Shown here: positions 17,601 through 26,660 of the stretch, piece by piece
How positions within the stretch are numbered: the stretch's first letter is position 1
Layout: the number at the start of each line of letters is the position of its first letter
Source: Chara braunii
Lineage: Eukaryota; Streptophyta; Charophyceae; Charales; Characeae
Assembly: GCA_003427395.1 (NCBI GenBank)
Contig: BFEA01000049.1
Coordinates: forward strand, 3,715,533 to 3,742,485
Direction of reading: 5' to 3'
DNA length: 26,953 bases
Notes under the pieces: generated by a model
Seen by the model: only the letters and a program-made list of their open reading frames with translations
What the model was told of the DNA's origin: nothing
Database searches by the model: none
Program-made: the position numbers and the translations under genes

Positions 17601-18020
17601 ATGAGTTGTTTGGGATCCCGGACAACTCCGCACAGGATGTCCGGCCAGGCGGCCATCAGACAACTGGCAGCTCAGCTTCTTTTTCATTGCGGCCCAAACT
17701 CAGTTGCGAGTGATCACTTCGTCTCGTTATTTCTCTCTGGTGCACCCCTACTCCCACGATCCTACCTTAGAGTTTTTCACTCAGGATCATCACCCTCCTA
17801 TTGTCTTGGGGTGGCCTGAACGCACAACGGTTGTAGGCACCAGCGTAAGCAGGACCTACCCCCCTCAGCCCTGATAGAAGCATAGTGGGATGAGCCCTGT
17901 TGTACGGGTACTTCGAGCGCTAGACGTAAACCTTCTTCTACAAGTCCCACCCCAGGCTGTTATATTGTTCGTTATACCTCTGCAATTGCAACCCAGACGT
18001 TCTAGCCTACCGTCTTAACC
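17601..18020. other. Unassigned non-repetitive stretch
   Basis: No Ty3 protein or long conserved frame. It starts with an inverted pair GAGTTGT...ACAACTC (about 17602-17627), related in wording to the palindrome at 16624. From about 17700 to 18015 the composition is balanced and non-repetitive, again in the style of plant mitochondrial non-coding DNA. I cannot assign a locus. Confidence 0.35.
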
Positions 18021-18023
18021 TGG

Positions 18024-18099
18024 AAACAAGGTACGGGGTACCTTGTTTTCGAATACAAGGTACGTACCTTGTATTCGAATACAAGGTACGTACCTTGTA
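18024..18099. repeat. Cluster of three GTAC-centred palindromes
   Basis: Seen directly: AAACAAGGTAC-GGG-GTACCTTGTTT (18024-18048), an 11-bp stem with a 3-nt loop. It overlaps by one base a perfect 32-bp palindrome (18048-18079) whose half is TTCGAATACAAGGTAC. A perfect 20-bp palindrome TACAAGGTACGTACCTTGTA follows (18080-18099). All share ACAAGGTAC/GTACCTTGT. Each could extrude a cruciform. Confidence 0.95.
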
Positions 18100-18129
18100 G
18101 AACGAATTTTAGGGTGCAACTTCCCTAAG

Positions 18130-18320
18130 CCAAGGGGGGGGGGGGGGGGGGAGGGGGCATATTAAAAATTGGCTGGGCGGGGCCCTGGGCCCCCCCGCCG
18201 CCGGCCCCGCCCCCGGGGGGGGGGGGGGGGGGGCCGCTGGGCCGGTAGGCGTACCCGGTATGGCCCCGGGCCCCCCGGGGGGGTCGCTGTGGGTTTGTTT
18301 TTTTTTTTTTTTTTGGTGCT
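18130..18320. repeat. G/C homopolymer-rich region with T run
   Basis: Runs of 14-20 G or C (about 18136-18151, 18215-18232) with CCCCGG blocks, then a T run at about 18298-18315. Several G runs close together could form quadruplexes, but such tracts are also error-prone in assemblies. Proline-rich frames across it are artefacts of composition. Confidence 0.85.
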
Positions 18321-18423
18321 GGGCCCCTTTTTGCCCCCTTTGTAGACCGTGTGGACCGCGGAAAAAAAAAACGGGACCGGTAGGCCCGATTTCACCGATT
18401 TGAAAATGGGCCCCATCTGGATC

Positions 18424-18442
18424 GTCGATCTCGAAGATCGAC
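18424..18442. repeat. 8-bp stem hairpin
   Basis: GTCGATCT-CGA-AGATCGAC, a perfect inverted repeat with a 3-nt loop, inside the module shared with 16785-16880. Confidence 0.85.
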
Positions 18443-18688
18443 AGCCCAGATTGCACCGATTTCAAATCGGTGAGGGCGGGAACTACCGGCCCCCGTTCCC
18501 TCCCCCGTGCTGAAGATGTGCCCCCGACGTCCACCCTTCCCTGCCTTGCAGCACTGTGTGTCCGCTGGCCTTCGACGCGCAACTTCAACGCGCTTCTTCG
18601 ACGCACCCCGCCAGCACCTGCCAATGCCCGCCATCGCGCACCCCACCGTCGCCCACCAACGGCTGCCTTCAACAAGGTAAGGGGCTTA

Positions 18689-18692
<4 letters not shown>

Positions 18693-18767
<75 letters not shown>
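18693..18767. repeat. (GA)n microsatellite
   Basis: About 37 uninterrupted GA units. Confidence 0.98.
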
Positions 18768-18773
<6 letters not shown>

Positions 18774-18814
18774 ACTGCATAGCCACACGGGCCTGCAGGG
18801 CCCGACCAACGTTC

Positions 18815-18975
18815 GCAGCCTAAAAGCCTGAAAATAAGGGCTTACAGGCCCTATGTCGTTTCAGCCTGAAAGCGTGAAAACAAGGGGCTGCTGGCCCTAT
18901 GTCGTTTCAACCTAAAACAGGGCCGTCCAGGCCCTGAGTCTTTTCAGCCTGAAACGGAGGGCCACTTTCGGGCCC
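18815..18975. repeat. Degenerate tandem repeat, about 55 bp
   Basis: GGCCCTATGTCGTTTCAGCC, GGCCCTATGTCGTTTCAACC and GGCCCTGAGTCTTTTCAGCC recur about every 55-60 bp, each followed by TGAAA or TAAAA. Confidence 0.8.
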
Positions 18976-19441
18976 TCGTAAGATCGACCTGCCCTGACAC
19001 TCAGGCACCAAACCAGGGTTTTAGGAACAGGCTATTTTTGGCCTGTTCCCACGACAGCCTCAACAGGAGCTGCAACGCCAGGCCCTGGCTCGTTTTGGCA
19101 GTGGCAAGAGCAGCCTCCTGGACTGCCCCGCCCTGCAACTGCAGGCAGTCGGAGGCAGTCAAGAGGCAGGCCGAGGTAGTACATAGGGAGTTTCCATGCA
19201 CTTCACGGGTAGGCAGAAGGCAGGAGTAGTCTTCAGGATTCGGCAGCAGCACTCTGGAGGAGCGCTGCAGGAGTAGCTTTAGCGCTAGCAGTAGTCTTCA
19301 GCGCTGGGCTCTGGTAGGAGTAGAGTAGTGTTGGAGAGAGAGATGGCTGGCGGAGGCCAGGGAGACTTACCTGTGGCGCCATAGCTCCAGCTTCACCTTC
19401 GAGGTACCTTGCATCAAGGCGCCAACTTCACAGGTTAGTAC

Positions 19442-19442
<1 letters not shown>

Positions 19443-19500
<58 letters not shown>
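19443..19500. repeat. (GA)n microsatellite
   Basis: About 29 uninterrupted AG units. Confidence 0.98.
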
Positions 19501-19504
<4 letters not shown>

Positions 19505-19945
19505 CTTCCTCGTCTAAGTTCACCATCTCTTCTTCACCCTCTCGCTACCTGACTTGTCAGTATCTGCGGACTACGAGAAAGAGAGAGTTGTGACTTTGGG
19601 ACTTGACGACATTGGATCCGGACTCGACATTGGGATTCAGACATTTGACGAGGGATTATTTGGGGCCTGTGTCGAAGACTTGGTGTTGACGACATTCCCA
19701 TCTTCCCCTCGTCTTCGTCTAACCCCACTCTTCTTCGTCTGTGTATGGTTGGGGACTGGCGCAATCTTCTTGTGTGAGCGCCAGGCCCCTTCACACCATG
19801 GGATGATGATGATGTATGTTTTGGGCTGCATTGCAACATTGATTGTTCGGATCATTGGTATCTAAGTCTTCCGCTACGCTATCTTGTACTTTGTGAGAGA
19901 GGTCGGTTCTTGTTCTGGTCTGCACCGTTACGGTATGCAACAGTT

Positions 19946-19957
19946 TGGTATCGGAGC
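19946..19957 (+). promoter_or_regulatory. Primer binding site of element 3 (Met-tRNA type)
   Basis: TGGTATCGGAGC differs at one base from the canonical Met-tRNA primer site TGGTATCAGAGC. It lies four bases after a CA that can end the LTR (GCAACA-GTT). A weaker look-alike at 19856-19867 has three mismatches. Confidence 0.85.
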
Positions 19958-20080
19958 GGACCTCTCAATCAAAGGACCCGCTCAATCAAGTAGCCAGCTT
20001 GCTTGATCTATTGATTGTTTATCAGTAAATCAAGTAGGACTTCGTCAAATCTCTGAAATTTTTTTTTTCTTTCTCGCAAC

Positions 20081-20375
20081 AAGTATCTGAAAATTTTTGA
20101 TAATAGCATTTCGTTTTATCGGAAAATTCCTGATAATAGCATTTCGTTTTATCTGAAAATTTTCGATGTTAGCATTTCGTTTTCACGCAACGAATATCTG
20201 AAAATTCCTGATAATAGCATTTCGTTTTATCTGAAAATTTCTGATATTAGCATTTCGTTTTCACACAACAAATATCTGAAAATTTTTGAAAGTAGCATTT
20301 CGTTTCTCTGATATTAGCATCCAAAATTTCTGATATTCGCATACATAGCCAAAATTTCTGATGTTAGCACTTCGT
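20081..20375 (+). repeat. Leader array with AGCATTTCGTTT core
   Basis: The unit TATCTGAAAATTYCTGATA followed by ATAGCATTTCGTTTT recurs about seven times with spacing of 30-45 bp. Some copies are separated by CACRCAACRAA, giving a higher-order pattern. The last copies decay to AAAATTTCTGATRTTAGCA. Confidence 0.92.
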
Positions 20376-20380
20376 TTTCT

Positions 20381-20650
20381 AGGCATATTAGGATAACGAT
20401 AGAGGTGGTCATATTCTCGGAAACTGGATTTATTCTGTTATGAAAATCGAATCTCCATTCTATCTGGCAAATTTTTTTGAAAACCAAATCTTGCAAAGCC
20501 TATCAGCATTTCGTTTATAGGCATATTAGGAGGTTGTCGTATTCTCAGAAATTGGATTTAGTTCTTTTATGAAAATCGCATTTCTACGCTATTTCGCAAT
20601 TTTTTTTTTCAAGATCGCATTTTTGTGAAAGCTGAAACTTTGCGGAACCT
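20381..20650 (+). repeat. Tandem duplication in leader, about 138 bp x2
   Basis: Both copies begin AGGCATATTAGGA (about 20381 and 20518). They continue with GTCRTATTCTC, GAAAYTGGATTTA and TATGAAAATCG, then a T-rich run and a CAAATCTTGCAAAG/CAAGATCGCATTTTT segment. Confidence 0.85.
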
Positions 20651-20859
20651 GGCCTAGATCTCGCTCATAGTACTCCTCTGAGATGCCTCACTCATAACAA
20701 GATCCACACATATACAAAAAAAAAGGGGGGGTGATCCTCTTCTTTTATTTTTTTATTTTATTCTGTTGATTAGGACCGGGAGGAAAGTATAGCTTGGTTG
20801 GTTACCTACCTGCGTTTTCCCTCCCACCCAACCCTTTGCCTGCATTCCCGGTTGGTACA

Positions 20860-20999
20860 GTGCCACGTTAGCAGTGCCACACAGCAGTGCCACTTCAGCA
20901 ACAGTGCCATGTCAGCAGTGCCACGTTAGCAACAGTGCCATGTCAGCAGTGCTACGTCAGCAGTGCCACGTCAGCAGTGCCACGTCAGCAGTGCCCCGC
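20860..20999 (+). repeat. 14-bp minisatellite before gag start
   Basis: GTGCCACGTCAGCA and variants repeat nine times plus a partial, with some 17-bp units carrying an extra ACA. The array stops four bases before the gag ATG context. It contains ACGT-core words (CCACGTCA and C-to-T variants). A reading frame is open through part of it from 20887 into gag, so translation of the repeat is possible but not needed. Confidence 0.95.
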
Positions 21000-21003
21000 C
21001 ACC

Positions 21004-23116
21004 ATGACGGTCTCAGTTTTGGGCATGCCAGGCCAACTGGCCAATGAGTCCATCGCCGAGTACCGACATCGTTTCGAAGCTCAGCTCGCACTGATCGAGG
21101 CTGAGGAGCAGCGTCAGGTGGCAGCCGAGGCTGCCCGCCTACAAGCTGAAGCGGCGGCAGCAGCTGAAAAGCAGTGGCTTTAGGCCGAAGCAGACGCAGA
21201 TACCAGGCACGCCACAAGGAGGCCCAGGATCTGCTACAGCGGCTTGAAGCCACCAGCATCTCAAATTCTGGCATTTTGAACCATCCGAGCACCACGAAGA
21301 GGCGACACCGGAAGAGCAGCACAAGTAGTTCCTTGCCAAACTCGTGACCCGGTTGGTTTACACTTGTAACCACCTGCAGTCCGAGCTGGCAAACCTCCGA
21401 CGGGCGGTGGGGAACCACAAGGATCTGCACGAGGATGCTACACGGGCACTTGATTCCCGTGTATAGGACTTGGAGCAAGTTGCACCAAGACCAGATGCTG
21501 GCGAGTCCAGCAGTGCACCCTCTACCCGCCAATTGGAGGAACGAGTTGACCATGTAGTCGCAATGCTCGGTGACATCAGCACCTTTGCTGCACCAGCCAC
21601 CATCAGCTAGCAGCTGGACACCTTGAAGACCGAGGTTCAGCAACTGCACCAGCGGCCCAACAAGGATGGCAACACCAGTGCGCAACACTAAAGATGCCAA
21701 CATTCCAAATCGAAAAGCTCGATGATTATACGCATCAAGACCCGGTCCCCTGGTGGGAGGGCTTTACAACGCAACTTTGGATTCTTTTCGTCCCCGAGCA
21801 CTCGTACATCGACGCGTTGTTCCTTAACTCAAAGGGCGGATTGCAGTTCGAGCTGGCGAACCTCCGACGGGCAGTGCGGAACCACAAGGATTTGCACGAG
21901 GATGCTACACGGGCACTTGATTCCCGTGTACATGACTTGCAGCAAGTTGCACCAAGACCAAATGCTGGCGAGTCCACCAGTGCACCCTCTACCTGCCAAT
22001 TGGAGGAACGAGTTGACCACGTAGTTGCAATGCTCGGCGACATCAGCACCTGTGCTGCACCAGCCACCATCAGCAAGCAGCTGGACACCTTGAAGACCGA
22101 GGTTTAGCAACTCCACCGGCGGCCCAACAAGGATGACAACATCAGTGCGCAGCACTACAAGATGCCGACATTCCAAATCGAAAAGTTCGATGATTATACG
22201 CATCAAGACCCGGTCCCTTGGTGGGAGGGCTTTACGACGCAACTTCGGATTCTTTTCGTCCCCGAGCACTCGTACATCGGCGCGCTGTTCCTCAACTCAA
22301 AGGGCGGATGCCAATTCTGACTCAGCCACCTGGCAACCATTCACGACGTCCAGGTCGCAGATCTGCATGAGAAGATCTCTTGGGAAGAGTTAACGAGGCT
22401 ATGGAAGAAGCGGTTCATCGTGGACGACGCCCCGACGCTCGCCATCAACCGCCTCTTCGCCATGATGCAAGGCAACACATCGACACGCGACTGGCTCACG
22501 GAATGGCAAAAGATCGCGGCAAAGCCCGATCTCGAATTGCCATTTTCGCATCTGCGTCGAGAGTTTTACAACCGGTCATGTGCCGCCTTGAGCCTCGCAC
22601 TTGGTGATCGCGAGCAATACACGACCTTCGCCGAAATCATCGACAAGGCAAGGGAGATCATCAAGACCAATAGGGCGGCTGCACATGAGAAGTCAGCGTG
22701 GCAGCCAACCTATGTGGAGAAAGGAAAATTTGGTCCGCGTCCGTAGCATGTCGCTGCAGTCCAATCGGACAACATTGTAATTTGGTTCACGTCCGCAACA
22801 TGTCGCTGCAGTCCAACCGGACAATATTGTGGAAGACCCGGCAGCCACCCAAGCATCACGTGAGGGAGATCAGGTGGCCGCTGTCCAGCCGCGAAGCAAC
22901 AACAACTCCCGAGAAAAAGGGAAGGCGAAAACCGCATTGCCGGTCGGAAACGGACAACTAGCACCATGGGTCAAGTTTCACTTGACCGAGGCCGAATACA
23001 AGTGGCGCGGCCGGTATGGCTGCTGCTATTGGTGCAACAACACCAAGCACAAGACCTCCCAATGCCCAGATCAAGGCAAGGAGGATGTTCGGCCTCGCAT
23101 CAACTCGGGAAACTGA
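21004..23116 (+). pseudogene. Element 3 gag with internal 468-bp duplication
   Basis: The start at 21004 is chosen because GCCACCATGA is an excellent Kozak context directly after the minisatellite. The N-terminus (MTVSVLGMPGQLANESIAEY) leads into an Ala/Glu/Gln-rich probable coiled coil, ending at TAG 21181. The capsid-like part is MPTFQIEKFDDYTHQDPVPW, LHEKISWEELTRLWKKRFIV and LRREFYNRSCAALSLALGDR (22162-22740). A segment of about 468 bp is present twice in tandem. The CCHC knuckle CYWCNNTKHKTSQC lies near 23029-23070 in the frame from 22829. Stops at 21181, about 21466, 21607, 22105, 22317 and 22744 and several frameshifts disable it. Confidence 0.88.
21375..22310 (+). repeat. 468-bp tandem duplication inside gag
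   Basis: TGCAGTCCGAGCTGGCAAAC at 21375 recurs as TGCAGTTCGAGCTGGCGAAC at 21842. ATGCCAACATTCCAAATCGA at 21694 recurs with one change at 22162. Spacing is 467 before and 468 after a single-base difference near 21690 (CACTAAAG versus CACTACAAG). An undamaged unit of 468 bp would keep the frame (156 codons). Confidence 0.95.
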
Positions 23117-23280
23117 GTTGTGCGGGAGGTGAGGCAACTCCACCTCTCACTCCGCCAGATTCGGCCGCCTTGCTAGCGGCCTCCTACACATCTGCGTAGG
23201 ATGCGAATGTCGCAAGTCCTCGGTTCACTTACGAGGATTATGCTGTCCACTTGGTCCCACCGTTGGACTAACCACTCCAC
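23117..23280 (+). pseudogene. Element 3 gag-protease linker
   Basis: No conserved motif; Pro/Ser-rich readings in two frames. It connects the knuckle region to the protease frame and contains at least one frameshift. Confidence 0.5.
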
Positions 23281-23940
23281 GTGCAACAATCCACCGCATG
23301 CACGGTTTCACCACCATCGGCAACCGATTCGGCAGCTTCGCCGCCATCTGTCGTCGGGGATTCGACGTCATGGTCAAGACTTGAAGAGCTTGACCCATTG
23401 ACGTTTGCAGACTTCCAATGGATGCCCCTTCCCCCGTCCGGTCGATTGCCGAAACCGCATTGCAACGTGCTCATGGCACAATTGCGGGATTACTTGCACA
23501 CTCCAGTATCAACTCCGTTGATGGACGTCGGAGTAGAGGTTGTCGACCTTCACGACTACGTTGCGAAGATCGGCCGCGAGTTCAAGACACAACGGTACGA
23601 CGACATCGACACACCATTGTTGTACATACACATTCAGATCGGAGAGGCGACCTGCAGTGCTTTGATCGATTGCGGAGCTACTCGCAACTGCATGAGCCAA
23701 GACTTTATGGTACGCGCTGGCCTTGGGCCACGCGTTTGGAGGAAGTTGCAGCCCACGCAAGTCACGTTGGCCGACGGTCACACACACAAGTGAATCGATC
23801 GGTGCATTGATGCCGTCCCCGTGTACTTTGCGCCGCATGCAAGCGAGGCCGTGTCCTTCGACATTTTGGACACCAAGTTCGACATGATCTTGGGCATGTC
23901 ATGGCTGCGGAGCGAGGATCACCGGGTGAACTTCTACCGC
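23281..23940 (+). pseudogene. Element 3 aspartic protease, DCG at the active site
   Basis: The frame from 23281 leads into the protease. The catalytic loop region reads ALIDCGATRNCMSQDFM (about 23659-23709), where the usual D-S/T-G is D-C-G. An in-frame TGA at 23791-23793 interrupts it, after which the same frame continues: [20 protein letters not shown] and DMILGMSWL, the latter being the ILG motif that closes the fold. The polypeptide then runs on into RT without a further stop until the RT deletion. Function in the living element would be Gag-Pol maturation. Confidence 0.88.
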
Positions 23941-25077
23941 TGCACCGTTCACGTTCGTGTCTGGAACAGAGTACTAGTCCCATGCACGGTGCCTCTTCCT
24001 CACCCTTCGATCAGCTGCCACGTGGTGTCTGCCACAAGCATTCGAGCTTTCATCATCAGGGATGACATCGAGGAGATGGGGGTGTGTTTTCTCCACGCCC
24101 TCCCGCCCCATGACATTCCATCGACTGACTCATCACCGGACCCACGCATCACCGAGCTTGCCGACACCTACGATGACATGTTCGAAGCCCCGCACGGAGT
24201 AGTACCGGATCGGCTTATCCGCCACGAGATCATCCTCGAGGCCGGGGCCGTACCTCCGCGTGGTTGCATCTACCGCATGAGCGAGGAAGAGTTAAGTGTG
24301 CTGCGGGCACAACTCGACGACCTTCTCGAGAAAGGCTGGATTCGGCCTAGCTCTTCGCCATACGGAGCTCCCGTTCTCTTCGTCCGGAAGAAGAACAAGG
24401 ATTTGGGGTTGTGCATCAATTATCGCAAGCTCAACGAGCAAACCGTCAAGAACGCCGACCCTCTTCCGCGCGTCGACAACCTCCTCGAACGGCTGGGCGG
24501 CGCCAAGTTCTTCTCCAAGCTTGACCTCAAATCGGGATATCACCAACTCGAGATCCGGCAGGAGGACCGCTACAAGACCGCGTTTAAGACACGATATGGA
24601 CATTTCGAATGGCTGGTTATGCCTTTTGGCCTTACGAATGCCCCGACCACATTCCAAGCGGCTATGACCACGGAGTTTCGACACATGCTGGATAAATTCG
24701 TACTCATCTACCTCCAGCCAAAGTTTGGACGAGCATGTGGAGCATCTGCGCACCGTTTTGGAGCGGCTACGAGAAGCCAAGTACAAAGCCAACCACGACA
24801 AATGCGAATTTGCGCGGCAAGAGCTGGAGTACTTGGGACATTATGTGACGTCGCAAGGCATCCGTCTGCTTGCGGACAAGATCGAGGCCATCCGCGTATG
24901 GCCCGAGCCCACCAACACCACAAACGTTCGCTCATTCATGGGGTTGACGGGCTACTATCAACGCTTGATCACTGGGTACTCAAGGATTGCCGCACCTATG
25001 ACGAGATTACAATCGCCAAAGGTGCCATTTGTATTCGATGACGTGCACGCCGGTCATTCTAAGGACTCAAGACGGTC
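23941..25077 (+). pseudogene. Element 3 reverse transcriptase with catalytic box deleted
   Basis: The long frame 23821-25041 contains well-preserved RT blocks: [80 protein letters not shown] and DKFVLIYL. At 24714 the sequence jumps from the codons for IYL directly to [11 protein letters not shown] in another frame. The segment that should encode DDILVY-type residues is missing, about 17 nt, so both catalytic Asp are lost and the frame shifts. The thumb and connection ([40 protein letters not shown]) continue in the frame from 24725. The preceding acidic linker ([19 protein letters not shown]) is typical. Confidence 0.95.
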
Positions 25078-25500
25078 ATGCTCATGGCACCCGTCCTTAG
25101 CATCTACGACCCCACCCTGCCAACGAGAGTGACATCTGACGCTTCCGGCTATGGCATTGGGGCAGTCTTGGAACAACACGACGACGACAACTGGCACCCC
25201 GTGGAGTATTTCAGCCACAAAGTGCCTCCCATCAATTCACTTGATGATGCAAGGAAGAAGGAGCTGCTCGCGTTCGTGATGGCTCTCAAGTGATGGCGAC
25301 ACTTCCTCCTTGGGCGTCGTAGGTTCACATGGGTCACGAACAACAACCCGTTGACCTACTACAAGACGCAGGATACGGTGAGCAGCATGATCGAACGATG
25401 GATGTACTTCATCGACCAATCTGACTTCACACCGAAACATTTCGCCGGCCTCTCCAATCGTGCAGCAGATGCACTCTCGTGAAGACCCGATCTTTGCGCT
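25078..25500 (+). pseudogene. Element 3 RNase H domain
   Basis: The frame from 25078 shows VTSDASGYGIGAVLEQ, HPVEYFSHKVPPIN and DARKKELLAFVMALK, then TGA at 25291-25293. In the same frame WRHFLLGRRRFTWVTNN, MIERWMYFIDQSDF and LSNRAADALS follow, then TGA at 25480-25482. The acidic positions in TSDAS and KKELLA are present. VTNNN lacks the Asp usual in the third motif (VTDHN-type). The order RT to RNase H to integrase is normal. Confidence 0.9.
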
Positions 25501-26660
25501 ATGGCACATCATGCCTTCGCATTCGACGAGGAACTCCAGCGACACTTCATCCGGGGCTATGAGTCTGATCCGGATTTCACCACGTTGTATGCGCAACTAT
25601 CTTCGGATCACCCGCCGACCAGCCACTATCGCATCGTCGATGGGTACTTGCTCCTCCACTCGAGAGGCAAGGACTTATTGTGTGTCCCACGAGACCGTCG
25701 TCTTCGGACTCGCCTTCTCGGGGAGTACCATGACTCACGACTCGCCAGCCATTTTGGAGTCAATCGCACTATTGCACGACTTCGGCAACGATTCCGATGG
25801 CCCGACCTCATTACCGATGTCACTCGGTATTGCGACTCTTGCGAAGTTTGCCGATGAAGCAAGCCCCGCAACCGCAATCCCTACGGCAAGTTGCTCCCAA
25901 TGCCTATCCCACGGGAACTCGGCCTCTCCATTGCCATGGATGTCACCGGTCCGTTTTCTCGCGACCGCCTCGGGCACGATGACATCCTCACGGTCGTTGA
26001 CCGTTTGAGTAAGTATGCCCGATTTCTTCCTTTTAAGTACCACGCCACGACTCCCGAACGTGGGCGCCTCTTACACACCGGCTGGATTTGCAGCCACGGC
26101 GTACCGGAAGACATCGTCAGCGACCTCGACACTCGCTTTATGTCGGGTTTTTGGCAGGAATCCGGCACGATGATGAAACCAAATTCGGCTCGGCATCCAC
26201 AAACGGACGGGCAAACGGAGCGGGCACATCAAACCGCTCAAATGATGCTTCGTACGCTCATCCGTCCGGATTAGAAGGATTGGGTTGACCGCCTCCCCGA
26301 CATCGAATTCGCCTACAACATTTCGATGCATCCGGCGATCGGTGTGACTCCATTCGAGTTGCACCACGGTGGCCGAGAAGGCCGTATCTTCGCTGATCTT
26401 CTCCTCCCACGAACAACTGACATAGACGCTGCTTGCTCCCCCGCTTCCGTTCGGAAGTACAGGGAATTGCTGGCCCAAGCCCGCACGAACATGCAAAAGG
26501 CTCAAGTCCCCATGCAGCAGCAAGCGAACAGGCGTCGCGTGCCATGTCCCATCCGCGTCGGTGATCTGGTGTGGGTCTCCGTGGAAGAGTTTGCACTCGA
26601 GCAGGATGTTTCACGCAAACTGCTTCCCAAGTGGTTTGGACATGGCCCGTAACATCAGCC
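25501..26660 (+). pseudogene. Element 3 integrase
   Basis: The zinc domain is complete: EYHDSRLASHFGVNRT (His pair) and CDSCEVC (Cys pair), ending at TGA 25855-25857. The core continues in another frame from 25891: D17 in AMDVTGPF, D78 in SDLDTRF and E110 in DGQTERAHQ. Only 31 residues separate the last two, against the family's 35, because the segment before HPQTDG is short by about four residues. A TAG at 26272-26274 interrupts it. Downstream in the frame from 26326 are GVTPFELHHGGREGRIFADL and CPIRVGDLVWVSVEEFALEQ, the C-terminal domain, ending at 26650-26652. Confidence 0.93.

Larger units (their letters stand above)
18768..19942 (+). repeat. Probable 5' LTR of element 3 (3' edge only)
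   Basis: The sequence immediately left of the element 3 primer site should be its 5' LTR, and it ends ...TATGCAACA (CA at 19941-19942). The left edge cannot be set because the partner LTR lies beyond the window; the start given here is only a convenient limit after the GA tract. The region contains a degenerate repeat (18815-18975) and a second GA tract. A 103-codon frame (19554-19865) has no family match and shows no sign of being a gene. Confidence 0.4.
19958..20859 (+). other. Leader of element 3 with repeat arrays
   Basis: Non-coding, AT-rich in the first 700 bp. It contains the AGCATTTCGTTTT array (20081-20375) and a duplicated block of about 138 bp (20381-20650). After 20780 it becomes GC-richer towards gag. 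Confidence 0.8.

Noticed and set aside
19554-19865. A 103-codon plus-strand frame with hydrophobic segments
   Set aside because: It lies in the probable LTR of element 3, has no recognisable family, and an antisense frame covers the same bases.
19856-19867. An alternative primer binding site TGGTATCTAAGT for element 3
   Set aside because: Three mismatches to the Met-tRNA site against one for the site at 19946; the latter is kept.
20081-20375. CRISPR-like array (repeats with spacers)
   Set aside because: Units are diverged and intervening sequences are themselves related; the context is the leader of a eukaryotic retrotransposon.
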